Shown here: positions 31,881 through 41,100 of the stretch, piece after piece
How positions within the stretch are numbered: the stretch's first letter is position 1
Layout: each line of letters opens with the position of its first letter
From: an uncultured Collinsella sp.
GTDB taxonomy: Bacteria; Actinomycetota; Coriobacteriia; Coriobacteriales; Coriobacteriaceae
DNA: 42,157 bases
NCBI GenBank assembly: GCA_902491565.1
Contig: CABUIE010000015.1
Span: 1-42,157, forward strand
Direction of reading: 5' to 3'
Position numbers and translations under genes: made by a program
The notes under the pieces: model-generated
Database searches by the model: none
What the model was told of the DNA's origin: nothing
The model's input: only the letters and a program-made list of their open reading frames with translations

Positions 31881-33866
31881 TTAGTTCTGCGAGAAAAAGG
31901 GAAACTGACGGGGATCCACCGGCGGATGCGGCATCGGACCACCCTGGGGACCACCTTGCGAGCCGCCCTGACCGCCCATCATCTTATCGATGGCGTCCTG
32001 AACCTCGCCCTCAAACTTCTTCATACCCTCATGCAAACGACGCTGACCGTCCTCGGAGCGCAGCTCTTCCATCTGCTCGGGCGAAATACCCAACAGCTCG
32101 CCTAATAAGCCCATCATCTCGCCGCGCATACGGTCACTCGTATCGTCGTCGGCAAAACGGCGCACCTCGGCGCGCGCCAGCGAATCAACCGCCATGCGCT
32201 CCTTACCGTTGAGCCCCAGATCGGACCACGCAAGCATGTACGGCCAGGCGCGCTCGGCAAACGAACGGGCCGAAACGATCGGCGCCGTCGGTAGCATGCG
32301 ACGAGCAGCCTCACCTTGGCGCACGAGCATCAGCAGCAGCGAGCAGGCCTCGGGCTTGGCGGCGGCCATCGGGATGTCATCAAAGGGGCGGTTGCGGTCC
32401 ACGTGCGACTCGAGCGCACCATCGACCTCGCCCGGCTCAAGCCCGCCCAGCAGCTGCGCCGCGCGATCGAGCATATCAACCGGGCCGGCGAGCGCCGAGA
32501 GTGCCTGCGCCAGCACGCGATCCATACAATCTTCCACCGCGTTGAGCGTCACGAGCTCTTGGGGCACCACGGCAGACGTGCGGTTGCGCACACGCGCCAC
32601 AAACTCAAGCGTCGACAGGTACACATCGCCAAAGGGCGCAAAGTCGCCCTGGTAGCCGCCGCAAAGCGCCGGCGCCGCCAGCGCATACTCGGTTTTGGAC
32701 AGCGGGCTCAGCGCCATCGCACCCAGCTCGAGCGCCGTGTCCTCCAGCATGAGGCCCAGCGTGCGCGAGCGCAGACGCTCGGCATCGCCCGCCGACACGT
32801 CGCGATCGAGCACACGCGCCGCATCCGGTGCATCGCGCTCGACAGTGCGAATGTGCAGACGCTCGGCAATGGCGCGGACGGCGGCACAGCGGGCAGCCTC
32901 GGCCTCTTCCTGCGCCGGCGTAAAGATACGGTTGCGTCCCAGCACCAGGCCAATCACATTGCGCGGGCCCAGAGCGTCGACGGCCAGCGCCGTCAGCAAA
33001 GACGACGGCAAGTCACCCTCGAGTGCCACCACAGCACGCGAAGCACCGTGGGCTCGGGCGTTGTCGCGCACGGCGAGCACCAGCGCCTGCCACAGCCACT
33101 CCTCGGAACGGAACTCGGGCAGTTCGTGATCTTCCAGGGCATCGAGCATCACGCCACGCTGAATCTCCTGAACCAGCAGGCTCTCCTCAAAACACGGTGC
33201 CTGGGCCACCACGCGACCGCAGTCGTCGAGCACAAACGAACCGCCGGTATACACCGACTCGTCATAGGCACCGACCGGCGCCATGCAGGCAAACCACACG
33301 CTGCGCTTGGATGCGATCTTGCGGTAGGTGCCGCTGCGAACGGCGGCAATGGCGGCAGTCTCGCGGTCGGTCATGTCAAACGCGTTGAATTGGAAATACG
33401 CAATGAGGTCAACACCAGTCGGCAGCATCTCGAGCTCGCGGTCCAAGTCGAAGATCACGGCGATACGCACGCCGTCCACATCGAAGACCGGCGGCGCCCA
33501 ACGGGCATCGCCGGTCCCACCGCGCTGCAGGGCAATGCTCGAACGCGCCGGCACCACATGACCGTCCTTGAGCATCATGTAGTCGAGCAGCGGCTGGCCC
33601 TCAAACGAAACCGCCGCGGGCACGATGCAGATCATGTCAAGCTCCTGGATACGCTCGGCGACGCCAGTCAAGCCGGCAAGCATGTCGTGCTCAAAGTCGG
33701 CAGCGCCCACCAGGCCACCGGGCATGGCGCCCATAAAGAGCGGAGCCGAAACGCACAGCACGCGCGCCCCGCGCTCGTGGGCCAGACGAGCCTGGTCCTC
33801 AATGCGGCCGCAAATGCCCTCAATATCACCCAGGCGCATATCGATCTGTGCAAGCGCGAGCTTCAT
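31881..33866 (-). CDS. NAD synthetase (NadE)-like protein with degenerate active sites
   Basis: The 661-residue protein has the two-domain plan of glutamine-dependent NAD synthetase: a nitrilase-like glutaminase domain (about 1-245) and an ATP-pyrophosphatase domain (about 275-440, with LTALAVDALG and SKTEYALAAPALCGGYQGDFAPFGDV). The glutaminase catalytic Glu position is Ala41 (CVSAPLFMG), the Cys position is Phe139 (IAVIFDLDRE), and the Lys region is unrecognisable. The PP-loop SGGxDSS is EGDLPSS at 283-289. So it is probably catalytically inactive. An added helical C-terminus and a Gly/Pro/Gln-rich tail follow. ATG 33866 follows GGAAAGGGC. It could be a regulatory or structural pseudoenzyme. 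Confidence 0.85.
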   Translation of the reverse strand: MKLALAQIDMRLGDIEGICGRIEDQARLAHERGARVLCVSAPLFMGAMPGGLVGAADFEHDMLAGLTGVAERIQELDMICIVPAAVSFEGQPLLDYMMLKDGHVVPARSSIALQRGGTGDARWAPPVFDVDGVRIAVIFDLDRELEMLPTGVDLIAYFQFNAFDMTDRETAAIAAVRSGTYRKIASKRSVWFACMAPVGAYDESVYTGGSFVLDDCGRVVAQAPCFEESLLVQEIQRGVMLDALEDHELPEFRSEEWLWQALVLAVRDNARAHGASRAVVALEGDLPSSLLTALAVDALGPRNVIGLVLGRNRIFTPAQEEAEAARCAAVRAIAERLHIRTVERDAPDAARVLDRDVSAGDAERLRSRTLGLMLEDTALELGAMALSPLSKTEYALAAPALCGGYQGDFAPFGDVYLSTLEFVARVRNRTSAVVPQELVTLNAVEDCMDRVLAQALSALAGPVDMLDRAAQLLGGLEPGEVDGALESHVDRNRPFDDIPMAAAKPEACSLLLMLVRQGEAARRMLPTAPIVSARSFAERAWPYMLAWSDLGLNGKERMAVDSLARAEVRRFADDDTSDRMRGEMMGLLGELLGISPEQMEELRSEDGQRRLHEGMKKFEGEVQDAIDKMMGGQGGSQGGPQGGPMPHPPVDPRQFPFFSQN

Positions 33867-33905
33867 GGCCCAGCCCTTTCCGTCGTAAACCATCGAAATC
33901 GTAGT

Positions 33906-33938
33906 AAAAGCGCCGGCCGCATAATGCAGCCGGCGCTT
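33906..33938 (-). terminator. Intrinsic terminator after the superoxide reductase gene
   Basis: On the minus strand AAGCGCCGGC pairs perfectly with GCCGGCGCTT across an 11-base loop and continues into TTTTA. It lies 45 bases after the stop at 33984. Confidence 0.88.
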
Positions 33939-33983
33939 GCATGTGCATATGCTAGCTATGATACCCCGAGCGGGGGCGCGCTC

Positions 33984-34346
33984 CTAGAATGTCGCGGACC
34001 ACAGCCCGTGCAGGTTGCAGTAGGCATAGACGGTACCGGTCTTGGAGCCGCCCGCGAAAAACGTCGCGGGTTTCATGCCGGGCTCAAGGTAATGGACCTC
34101 TAAGCGGCCCTCGGCCTCAAGGGCGATCCACTCAATGTAGTGCTCGGGCAGGCTGGGGTGCTCGACCGAGCCAACGCGTGCGCGAATCACGTGACCGTCG
34201 CGCTCGGTCTCGACAACAGGCACGTGCTTCTCGTGCGCCGCGTCCTCAGTGTTTGCGGTCAGTTCCGTGCAACCGGCAGGGGTCGCAACGTCGTCGCTAA
34301 GGGCGGCGATGAGCTTGCCGTCGGGGTCCCTAAAGAATTTCGCCAT
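33984..34346 (-). CDS. Superoxide reductase (desulfoferrodoxin C-terminal type)
   Basis: The 120-residue protein reduces superoxide to hydrogen peroxide, a typical defence of anaerobes. All five ligands of the square-pyramidal iron site are present: H41 (EKHVPV), H63 (EHPSLP), H69 (EHYI), C110 and H113 (YCNLHG). The N-terminal desulforedoxin Cys cluster of full desulfoferrodoxins is absent; in its place residues 1-30 read AKFFRDPDGKLIAALSDD, an unusual lead with one Cys (C26). ATG 34346 follows AAAGGAGAAC; the longer frame lacks a ribosome binding site. It is closed by its own terminator. Confidence 0.94.
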   Translation of the reverse strand: MAKFFRDPDGKLIAALSDDVATPAGCTELTANTEDAAHEKHVPVVETERDGHVIRARVGSVEHPSLPEHYIEWIALEAEGRLEVHYLEPGMKPATFFAGGSKTGTVYAYCNLHGLWSATF

Positions 34347-34511
34347 GATGTTCTCCTTTGCTGATGTGCCAATGTTCTTGATGGTTCTTATGCCCAAAGG
34401 CAGACAAACCATCCACGGCATTGCAAATGAACACATAACGGATCAGGCAAGCGGTCGGGCCAAAATGCGTCGACCGTCCTGCCCGCTCCAGCAGTCCCAC
34501 CCCGCGCGCGA

Positions 34512-37500
34512 CTAGCGCCCGTCGCCGCCGAGCAGCGCCAGAACATCCTCGCGCGTGAACAGTGCCGACGAGATGCCGTCGCCGCCGAGCACGCTGTTGA
34601 CCAAGTCGCGCTTGGACTCCTGCATCTGCATAATGCGCTCCTCGATCGTGTCCTTGGCGATGAGCTTGTACACGGTCACGGTATGTTGCTGGCCAATACG
34701 ATGCGCGCGGTCAGTCGCTTGGTCCTGCGCCGCCACGTTCCACCACGGGTCGTAGTGGATGACCACGTCGGCCGCCGTCAGGTTAAGGCCCACGCCGCCC
34801 GCCTTGAGCGAGATCAAAAAGACCGGCACCTCGCCCGCCTGGAACTGTGCGACCATCTTGGCGCGGCTCTCCTTAGACGAAGCGCCCGTGAGCTTAAGGA
34901 AGGCGATGTCCTCCTTGGCCAAGCGCTTACCGATAATATCGAGCATACCCGTAAACTGGCTGAACAACAGGATGCAATGCCCGCCGTCGAGTGCGCCGTG
35001 CACGAGCTCCATGCACGTATCGAGTTTGGCGCTCCCTGCCTTGTAATCCTCGTAGTGCAGACGCGGGTCGCAGCAGATCTGGCGCAGCTTGGTGAGCTCG
35101 GCGAGCACCTTGAGCTTGTCTTTCTTAAACTCGGATGCCTCGCGGTGCTGCACCTGCTGGGCGATGCGGTCTTGGTTTGCCAGGTAAAGCTTGCGCTGCT
35201 CGCCGGTGAGCTGCGCCATGACCGTATCCTCGATCTTCTCGGGCAGGTCGGCCACCACGTCTTCCTTGACACGGCGCAGCACAAACGGCGACACGAGCGC
35301 TTGCAGGCGGGCGGCACTGTCGCCCTCGGCATGCTCGACCGGGCTTTCGAAGCGCTTTGCAAACGATTCACGCGTGCCCAGCAGGCCCGGCATCAAAAAG
35401 TCGAAGATGCTCCAGAGCTCGGATAGGCGGTTTTCGATGGGCGTGCCCGTCAGGGCAAAGCGCACGCCGGCCGGCAGGCGCTTGGTGGCACGTGCCACCT
35501 GGGTGAGTGGGTTTTTAATGTACTGGGCCTCGTCGAGCACCACGCGGGCAAAATCCTGCCCGGCGTACTCATCGATATCGCGGCGCATAAGGTCATACGA
35601 CGTCACGACCACGTTATGCTCAGCCGCGCCGGCAATCTGCACGCGACGCTGCGCCTTGGCGCCCACGATGGCGCACACATCCAGCGAGGGCGCAAAGCGC
35701 TCCAGCTCGGCAGTCCAGTTGTACACGAGTGAGGCCGGGCATACCACGAGCGTGGGCTTGTTGTCCCCCGCCTCCACGCGCACCAGGATATGCGCGATCA
35801 TCTGGAGCGTTTTGCCCAGGCCCATATCGTCGGCCAAGATACCGCCGAGGCCCAGATGCTCAAGCGAGCCGAGCCACTGGTAGCCGTCGACCTGGTAGCC
35901 ACGCAGCGTGGCCTTGAGCGAGGCGGGTACCGTAAAGTCCATCTTGCCGAGCGTGTCCAGGCGCTCGACGGTACGGCGGAACGCAGCGTCGCGATCGGCC
36001 TCGAGCGCGGGCGTGCGCGCGAGCATGCTATCGACGAACAGGGTGCTCGATGCGGAAAGCGACACGCCGTCGAGCAGGTCGACGGCATCGACGCCCAGGT
36101 CCTTGGCGAGGCCAAACGCGGCTCGAGCGCCCTCGTCCAGGCGAATGATGTCGCCGGACGTAAGGCGCGCAAACGTTTGATGGCGCTTGTAGGAGTCGAG
36201 GTAGATGGCAAGATCTGCCGCCGAAAGACCGCTCGCGCCCAGTTCAACATCGAGCAGGTTGCTCTTGACGGTGGCACGCACCGAAAGCTTGGGCGCAGGG
36301 CGCACCGAGATCTGGCGTAGGTGGTCGCTGAGCATGACCTCGCCCAGCTCGGACAGGGCAGACAGGCCCTCGGTCAGCAAGCAGAACAGGCTCTCGTCGT
36401 CGCGCTCCTCAAACGCCAGGCCGCCCTCGTAAAAGTCGAAATACAGGGCCGCCGTGTCCATAACGCGAAACTCTGCTATCTCGTCGCGCGGCGGCACGCC
36501 CGGGCGCTGTTCTTCGAAGGGGCTTCCCGGAGCACCCAGGCTAAAGAGATCTGCCGACCAGTCGCCGTAGGAAACCGTAATCTTGCAGGTCACGAGCCCG
36601 TCGTCGACACCGATTGCCATGGCAAAGCTCGGCTCGGGCGCCACGGTGTCGAGCACGGCGGGCGCGGTAAGGTCGGTGTAGTCGCGCAAAATGGGCAGCG
36701 CCATACGACAGAACTCCCCCACCTGGTCGACAGCGATATGGATCGGCGTGCGACAGGGCAGTAAGCGCGATAGGAACGGCGCCGCATGCTGGGCAAACGC
36801 TACATCGGCGCGGCGCGCACGGCGGGTGTCGACCAGATAGGCAACGTCGCCCGAAGCAAAGCAGTATGCATCGGCCGGCAGGCGTAGATCGTAGCTGCCG
36901 TCAGCCGCCGGCGCGATTTTGGCGGCAAGGAGCGGTGGGCGCTTAGACAGCGCCTCGTCCTCCCCTTCCGGAGGCATCTCAACCGCCACGTCATAGGTGC
37001 GATGCGTCGTCGTCCCCCGCGACCAGGCGGGCTCAAAGGAGATGGTCTGGCCACGCAGCAGGTCCAGCACATATACGATGCTATGCTCGGACAGCGGCAA
37101 CTGACGCTCGGCGACAAAACCGCTGCGGGCAAAGTCGTACGACGCCGAACGCGAGCTTGTGATGTCATCGAGATAGGCAACTGTCGTCACAACAAGGTTG
37201 AGCAGCTTTGTCGACACGTCCTCAAAGGCTTCGGGCGTATGGACAAACGTGAGCTTCTTGCCGTACGAGAAGGTGCCGCCTCGGACATAGGCGTCGGCCA
37301 TGCCGTCGATATCCTTGACCACGTAGGAGACCGATCCACAACGAATGCGAAGCTCGAGCGCCCAGCTAAAGCGGTCGGCAAACAGTGGATTGTAGTACGG
37401 CACCAACGAGGGCTCCAACACCGCCTTGGGGGCATCGGGATCCACACTGCCAGCGAGCTTGCGGCGCATGCTCGCCAGCTCATCCATGCGTGCGTCCGAA

Positions 37501-37976
37501 AGATCGGAGAGCGCCGCCATGAGGCTGGGACTCGTGGGGACGGGCGCCGGAAAGGGAAAGTTGGGATTGACGGCCGGCGCTTTGAGCGCGGTGCGCGCGG
37601 GCTGTTTCGGCTGCGCCGTAAACGTGCGGACCGGCGTGCGCAAACCTTCGACGGGCTCGGCGCCACTGGCATCCAGATACGCCAGCGCCGTGGCGATGGC
37701 GTGCTTGCACATGCCGGAATAGCGGAAGGCGGCGGGGCAATCGCAGTCGTAGTCGATAACCTCGTGCTCGTCCATGTCGAGCGCCACGTGCGTCTTGTAC
37801 AGGTCGCCGCGCGAGCCGCGCACCGAGCCCTCGATGTTCACGTTTTTGGAGAAGCGCGAGCCGGAGTCCTCAAACGACAGCACGGCACCGTTGAGCATGA
37901 GCGAACGCCCCTTCATAAAGGTGCCGCTCAACGCCGCCTCTTTGCGAAGCGCCTGCACAAACGTCCCCTGCGCCAT
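34512..37976 (-). CDS. SNF2-family helicase with SWIM zinc finger
   Basis: The 1154-residue protein has a SWIM zinc finger near residues 75-95 (CDCPAAFRYSGMCKHA), a long middle region, and a C-terminal SWI2/SNF2 motor. Motor motifs are DDMGLGKTLQM (about 715-725), VVLDEAQYIKNP, LTGTPIENRLSELWSIF, then FSQFTGMLDI, SLKAGGVGLNLTAADVVIHYDPWWN and DRAHRIGQ. Bacterial members are thought to remodel nucleoprotein or RNA polymerase complexes; the exact role is unknown. ATG 37976 follows GGAGGAAGTG. A longer frame reaches into the repeat at 38000-38112 and is rejected. Confidence 0.93.
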   Translation of the reverse strand: MAQGTFVQALRKEAALSGTFMKGRSLMLNGAVLSFEDSGSRFSKNVNIEGSVRGSRGDLYKTHVALDMDEHEVIDYDCDCPAAFRYSGMCKHAIATALAYLDASGAEPVEGLRTPVRTFTAQPKQPARTALKAPAVNPNFPFPAPVPTSPSLMAALSDLSDARMDELASMRRKLAGSVDPDAPKAVLEPSLVPYYNPLFADRFSWALELRIRCGSVSYVVKDIDGMADAYVRGGTFSYGKKLTFVHTPEAFEDVSTKLLNLVVTTVAYLDDITSSRSASYDFARSGFVAERQLPLSEHSIVYVLDLLRGQTISFEPAWSRGTTTHRTYDVAVEMPPEGEDEALSKRPPLLAAKIAPAADGSYDLRLPADAYCFASGDVAYLVDTRRARRADVAFAQHAAPFLSRLLPCRTPIHIAVDQVGEFCRMALPILRDYTDLTAPAVLDTVAPEPSFAMAIGVDDGLVTCKITVSYGDWSADLFSLGAPGSPFEEQRPGVPPRDEIAEFRVMDTAALYFDFYEGGLAFEERDDESLFCLLTEGLSALSELGEVMLSDHLRQISVRPAPKLSVRATVKSNLLDVELGASGLSAADLAIYLDSYKRHQTFARLTSGDIIRLDEGARAAFGLAKDLGVDAVDLLDGVSLSASSTLFVDSMLARTPALEADRDAAFRRTVERLDTLGKMDFTVPASLKATLRGYQVDGYQWLGSLEHLGLGGILADDMGLGKTLQMIAHILVRVEAGDNKPTLVVCPASLVYNWTAELERFAPSLDVCAIVGAKAQRRVQIAGAAEHNVVVTSYDLMRRDIDEYAGQDFARVVLDEAQYIKNPLTQVARATKRLPAGVRFALTGTPIENRLSELWSIFDFLMPGLLGTRESFAKRFESPVEHAEGDSAARLQALVSPFVLRRVKEDVVADLPEKIEDTVMAQLTGEQRKLYLANQDRIAQQVQHREASEFKKDKLKVLAELTKLRQICCDPRLHYEDYKAGSAKLDTCMELVHGALDGGHCILLFSQFTGMLDIIGKRLAKEDIAFLKLTGASSKESRAKMVAQFQAGEVPVFLISLKAGGVGLNLTAADVVIHYDPWWNVAAQDQATDRAHRIGQQHTVTVYKLIAKDTIEERIMQMQESKRDLVNSVLGGDGISSALFTREDVLALLGGDGR

Positions 37977-37999
37977 CACTTCCTCCAATCTCACATGCC

Positions 38000-38112
38000 A
38001 AATGATTTTTCTGGGACGGGGATGAAAAATCATTCCCATCCCAGAAAGACTGGTCTTCCGCCGCACGTCACCCAAAATGATTTTTTAATCCCCGTCCCAG
38101 AAAAATCATTTT
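38000..38112. repeat. Dispersed palindromic repeat, copy B (both arms intact)
   Basis: The left arm (38000-38034) and right arm (38075-38112) are inverted copies with one substitution and one indel. Each arm is itself a palindrome: AATGATTTTT and AAAAATCATT enclose a CTGGGACGGGGAT-type core. So there are two hairpins in opposite orientation, as in bacterial REP/BIME elements. The right edge overlaps the dnaE stop codon (TAA, 38111-38113), and the repeat fills the gap to the SNF2 helicase gene. Copy A is at 52-147. Confidence 0.85.
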
Positions 38113-41100
38113 AGATAACCGTCACGCGGCCTTGGTTGCCGACGATGGCCTTTGCCTCTGCCAGCAGTGGAATCGAGCGTGCGTTGACCTTGGCAGGCAC
38201 CTCGGCGCGCAGCACGCGCCCGTCCACCTGCTCGATAAAGATCTCCACGCGGTCGCCGCCCGGGTTGGTGGTGAGCACCGTGGCCAGACGCGCCATATTG
38301 CTCTGGCTAAATCGGCTGTTGGGCACCATGACCTCAAAGACCTTGGGCTTGTTTTTCTCCTCGCTAAGCTCCAGCGGCACGATCTCCTGCGCGATGATCT
38401 GGTCGCCGCGGTCCGAGCGCTCGAGCTTGCCCTTAATGCGCACAAAGGCGTCGGACAGCTGCGCGCCGGTCTCGGGATCGACCTCGCCGTACAGGTACCC
38501 CTCGGCCTCCTTGTAGGTCTTGGGGAACACCACGACCGTGGCCTCGCCTTCCATGTCCTCGAGCTGCACGATGCCCATGGGGTCGCCGTTTTTGGTCACA
38601 CGCTTGGACACGCTCGAGACCATACCGGCCCACCACAGCGCCTTGCCCTCGGGAATCTCCTGGTTGATAGTACCGCCCGTGGGGTTTTGCACCTCATAGC
38701 CGGTGTCGATCTGCGAGAACGAAAAATCGCGCGCCTTGGCTAGCGCATACTCAAACGGGCGCAGCGGGTGGTCCGAGACGTAGATGCCCAGAACCTCCTT
38801 CTCCTGGCTCAGCTTAAGGTGACGATCCCACTCCTGGCCATCCGGATCGGGCACGCTCACCTCAAAGCCCGAGCCCTCTACGTCGCCAAACATGTCGAAG
38901 AACGACGTTTGGCCGCTCGCACGATCCTTCTGGCGCTTCACCGCGGCATCGATGATGTTCTCGGGGTTGTTCTTGTCAACAAAGTGCATCATCTGGCGAC
39001 GCGGATACCCCGTGGAGTCGAAGGCGCCCGCCTTGATGAGCGATTCGATCACGCGGCGGTTGGCCTGGCTCGAGTCCACGCGCTCGACAAAGTCGTGCAG
39101 CGTCTTAAACGGACCGCCCGCCTCGCGCTCGGCGATAATCGCCTGCGCCACGCCGGTGCCCACGCCGCGGATGCCGGCCAAACCAAAGCGCACGCCTTCC
39201 TTGGTAGCCGTGAACTCGGTACCGGACTCGTTGACATCTGGCGAAAGCACGGGGATGCCGTCGTGACGGCACGCCGAGACGTAATGAACGATCTTGTCGG
39301 TCTTGCCCGTGTAGGACGTCAGAACGGCCGCCATGTACTCGTGCGGATAGTGCGCCTTGAGCCACGCCGTCTGCATAACCAGGATGGCGTAGCCGGCGGA
39401 GTGCGACTTGTTAAAGGCGTAAGACGCGAACTCGAGAACATCGTCCCAAATCTTCTGGGCGACCTCGCGCGTGTAGTTGTTCTTGATAGCGCCATTCATC
39501 CAGTGGTCGTAGGTAGTCTCGTCCGAGCCATCCTCCCAGTGGAGCACCGTCGACGTGAGCAGCTTGATCTTTTTCTTAGCCACGGGCTTACGGATACGCG
39601 AGTCCGATTCGCCCTTGGAGAAGCCGCACATCTCGACGGAGATGAGCATAACCTGCTCCTGGTAGACCATGGTGCCGTAGGTTTCGCCCAGGATGTCGTC
39701 CAGGCGGTCGTCGTAGGAGACGGCCGGCTCCTTGCCGTTCATACGGTTGATGTAGGACGAAACCATGCCGGCGCCCAGCGGGCCCGGGCGGTACAGAGCG
39801 ATCAATGCCACGACATGCTTGTATTCGGTGGGTTTCATGTTCTTGATCGTGGCCGTCATGCCGGCGGACTCGACCTGGAAGACGCCGGCGGTGTGGCCGG
39901 AGCCCATGAGCTTAAAGATCTCGGGATCGTCAAAGGGAATCTCTTCCTCTTTGATGTCGATGCCGAAGTTCTTTTTGATGTTTGCCTTGGCCTTGGAGAT
40001 AACCGTCAGCGTGCGCAGGCCCAGGAAGTCCATCTTGAGCAGGCCCATGTCGGCAACGGTATGGCCCTCGTACTGGGTAATCTCGACGCCGCCCTTGGTG
40101 TCGAGCTTGGTGGGCACATGCTCGTTGACGGGGTCGCGGCAGATCAGAACGGCGCACGCGTGCACGCCCTCGCCACGGGTGAGGCCCTCAATCGAGAGCG
40201 CCGTGTCGATGATGCGGCGGGCGTCGTCGTCCTTTTTATAGGCCTCGGCAAAGTCGGGGTTAAACAGATCCTCTTTGCCGGGTTGTTTTTCGAGCACCTG
40301 CTTGAGCTTGACCTTGGGGTCGCTCGAGACCATCTTGGACAGGCGCTGGCCCATGTAGACCGGGTAGTCCAGGACGCGCGCGGCGTCGTTGATGGCCTGC
40401 TTGGCCTTAATGGTCGAGTAGGTGATGACGTGGGTGACCTTCTCGGGGCCGTAGAGCTGGCGAACGTGCTCCACGACCTCGAGGCGCCGCTCATCGTCGA
40501 AGTCCATATCGATATCGGGCATCTCGGTACGCTGCGGGGACAGGAACCTCTCGAACATCAGGCCGTTCTCGAGCGGGTCAAACGCGGTGATGTTCATGGC
40601 GTAGGCGACGATAGCGCCGGCGGCCGAGCCACGGCCGGGGCCGACGCCGATGCCGTTGTCCTTAGCCCATTGCACGTACTCGGCGACGATCAAAAAGTAG
40701 GCGGCAAAGCCCTTGTCGCAGATGACCTTGTATTCGTACTCAAAGCGCTCTTTGATGTTGACGCCGCCGATCTCGCGCGTGGCCCAGTCGTCACCGTAGT
40801 GCTGGCGCAGGCCCTTCTCGCACTCGCGGCGGAACTGGCTCTCGTGCGTCTCGCCGGGATCGAGCAACGGGAAGCGCGGCAGGATGATGGAGTCCCAGTC
40901 CAGTTCCACGTAGCACTTGTCGGCAATCTCGAGCGTGTTGTCACAGGCCTCGGGGCAATACGGGAACATCGCCCGCATCTCCTCCTCGGTCTTCATATAA
41001 AACTCCGAGCCGGTCATGCGCATGCGGTTGGGGTCGTCGACCTTGGCGTTCATGCCGATGCACATGATGACGTCCTGCACGGGCGCGTCCTCGCGGCGCA

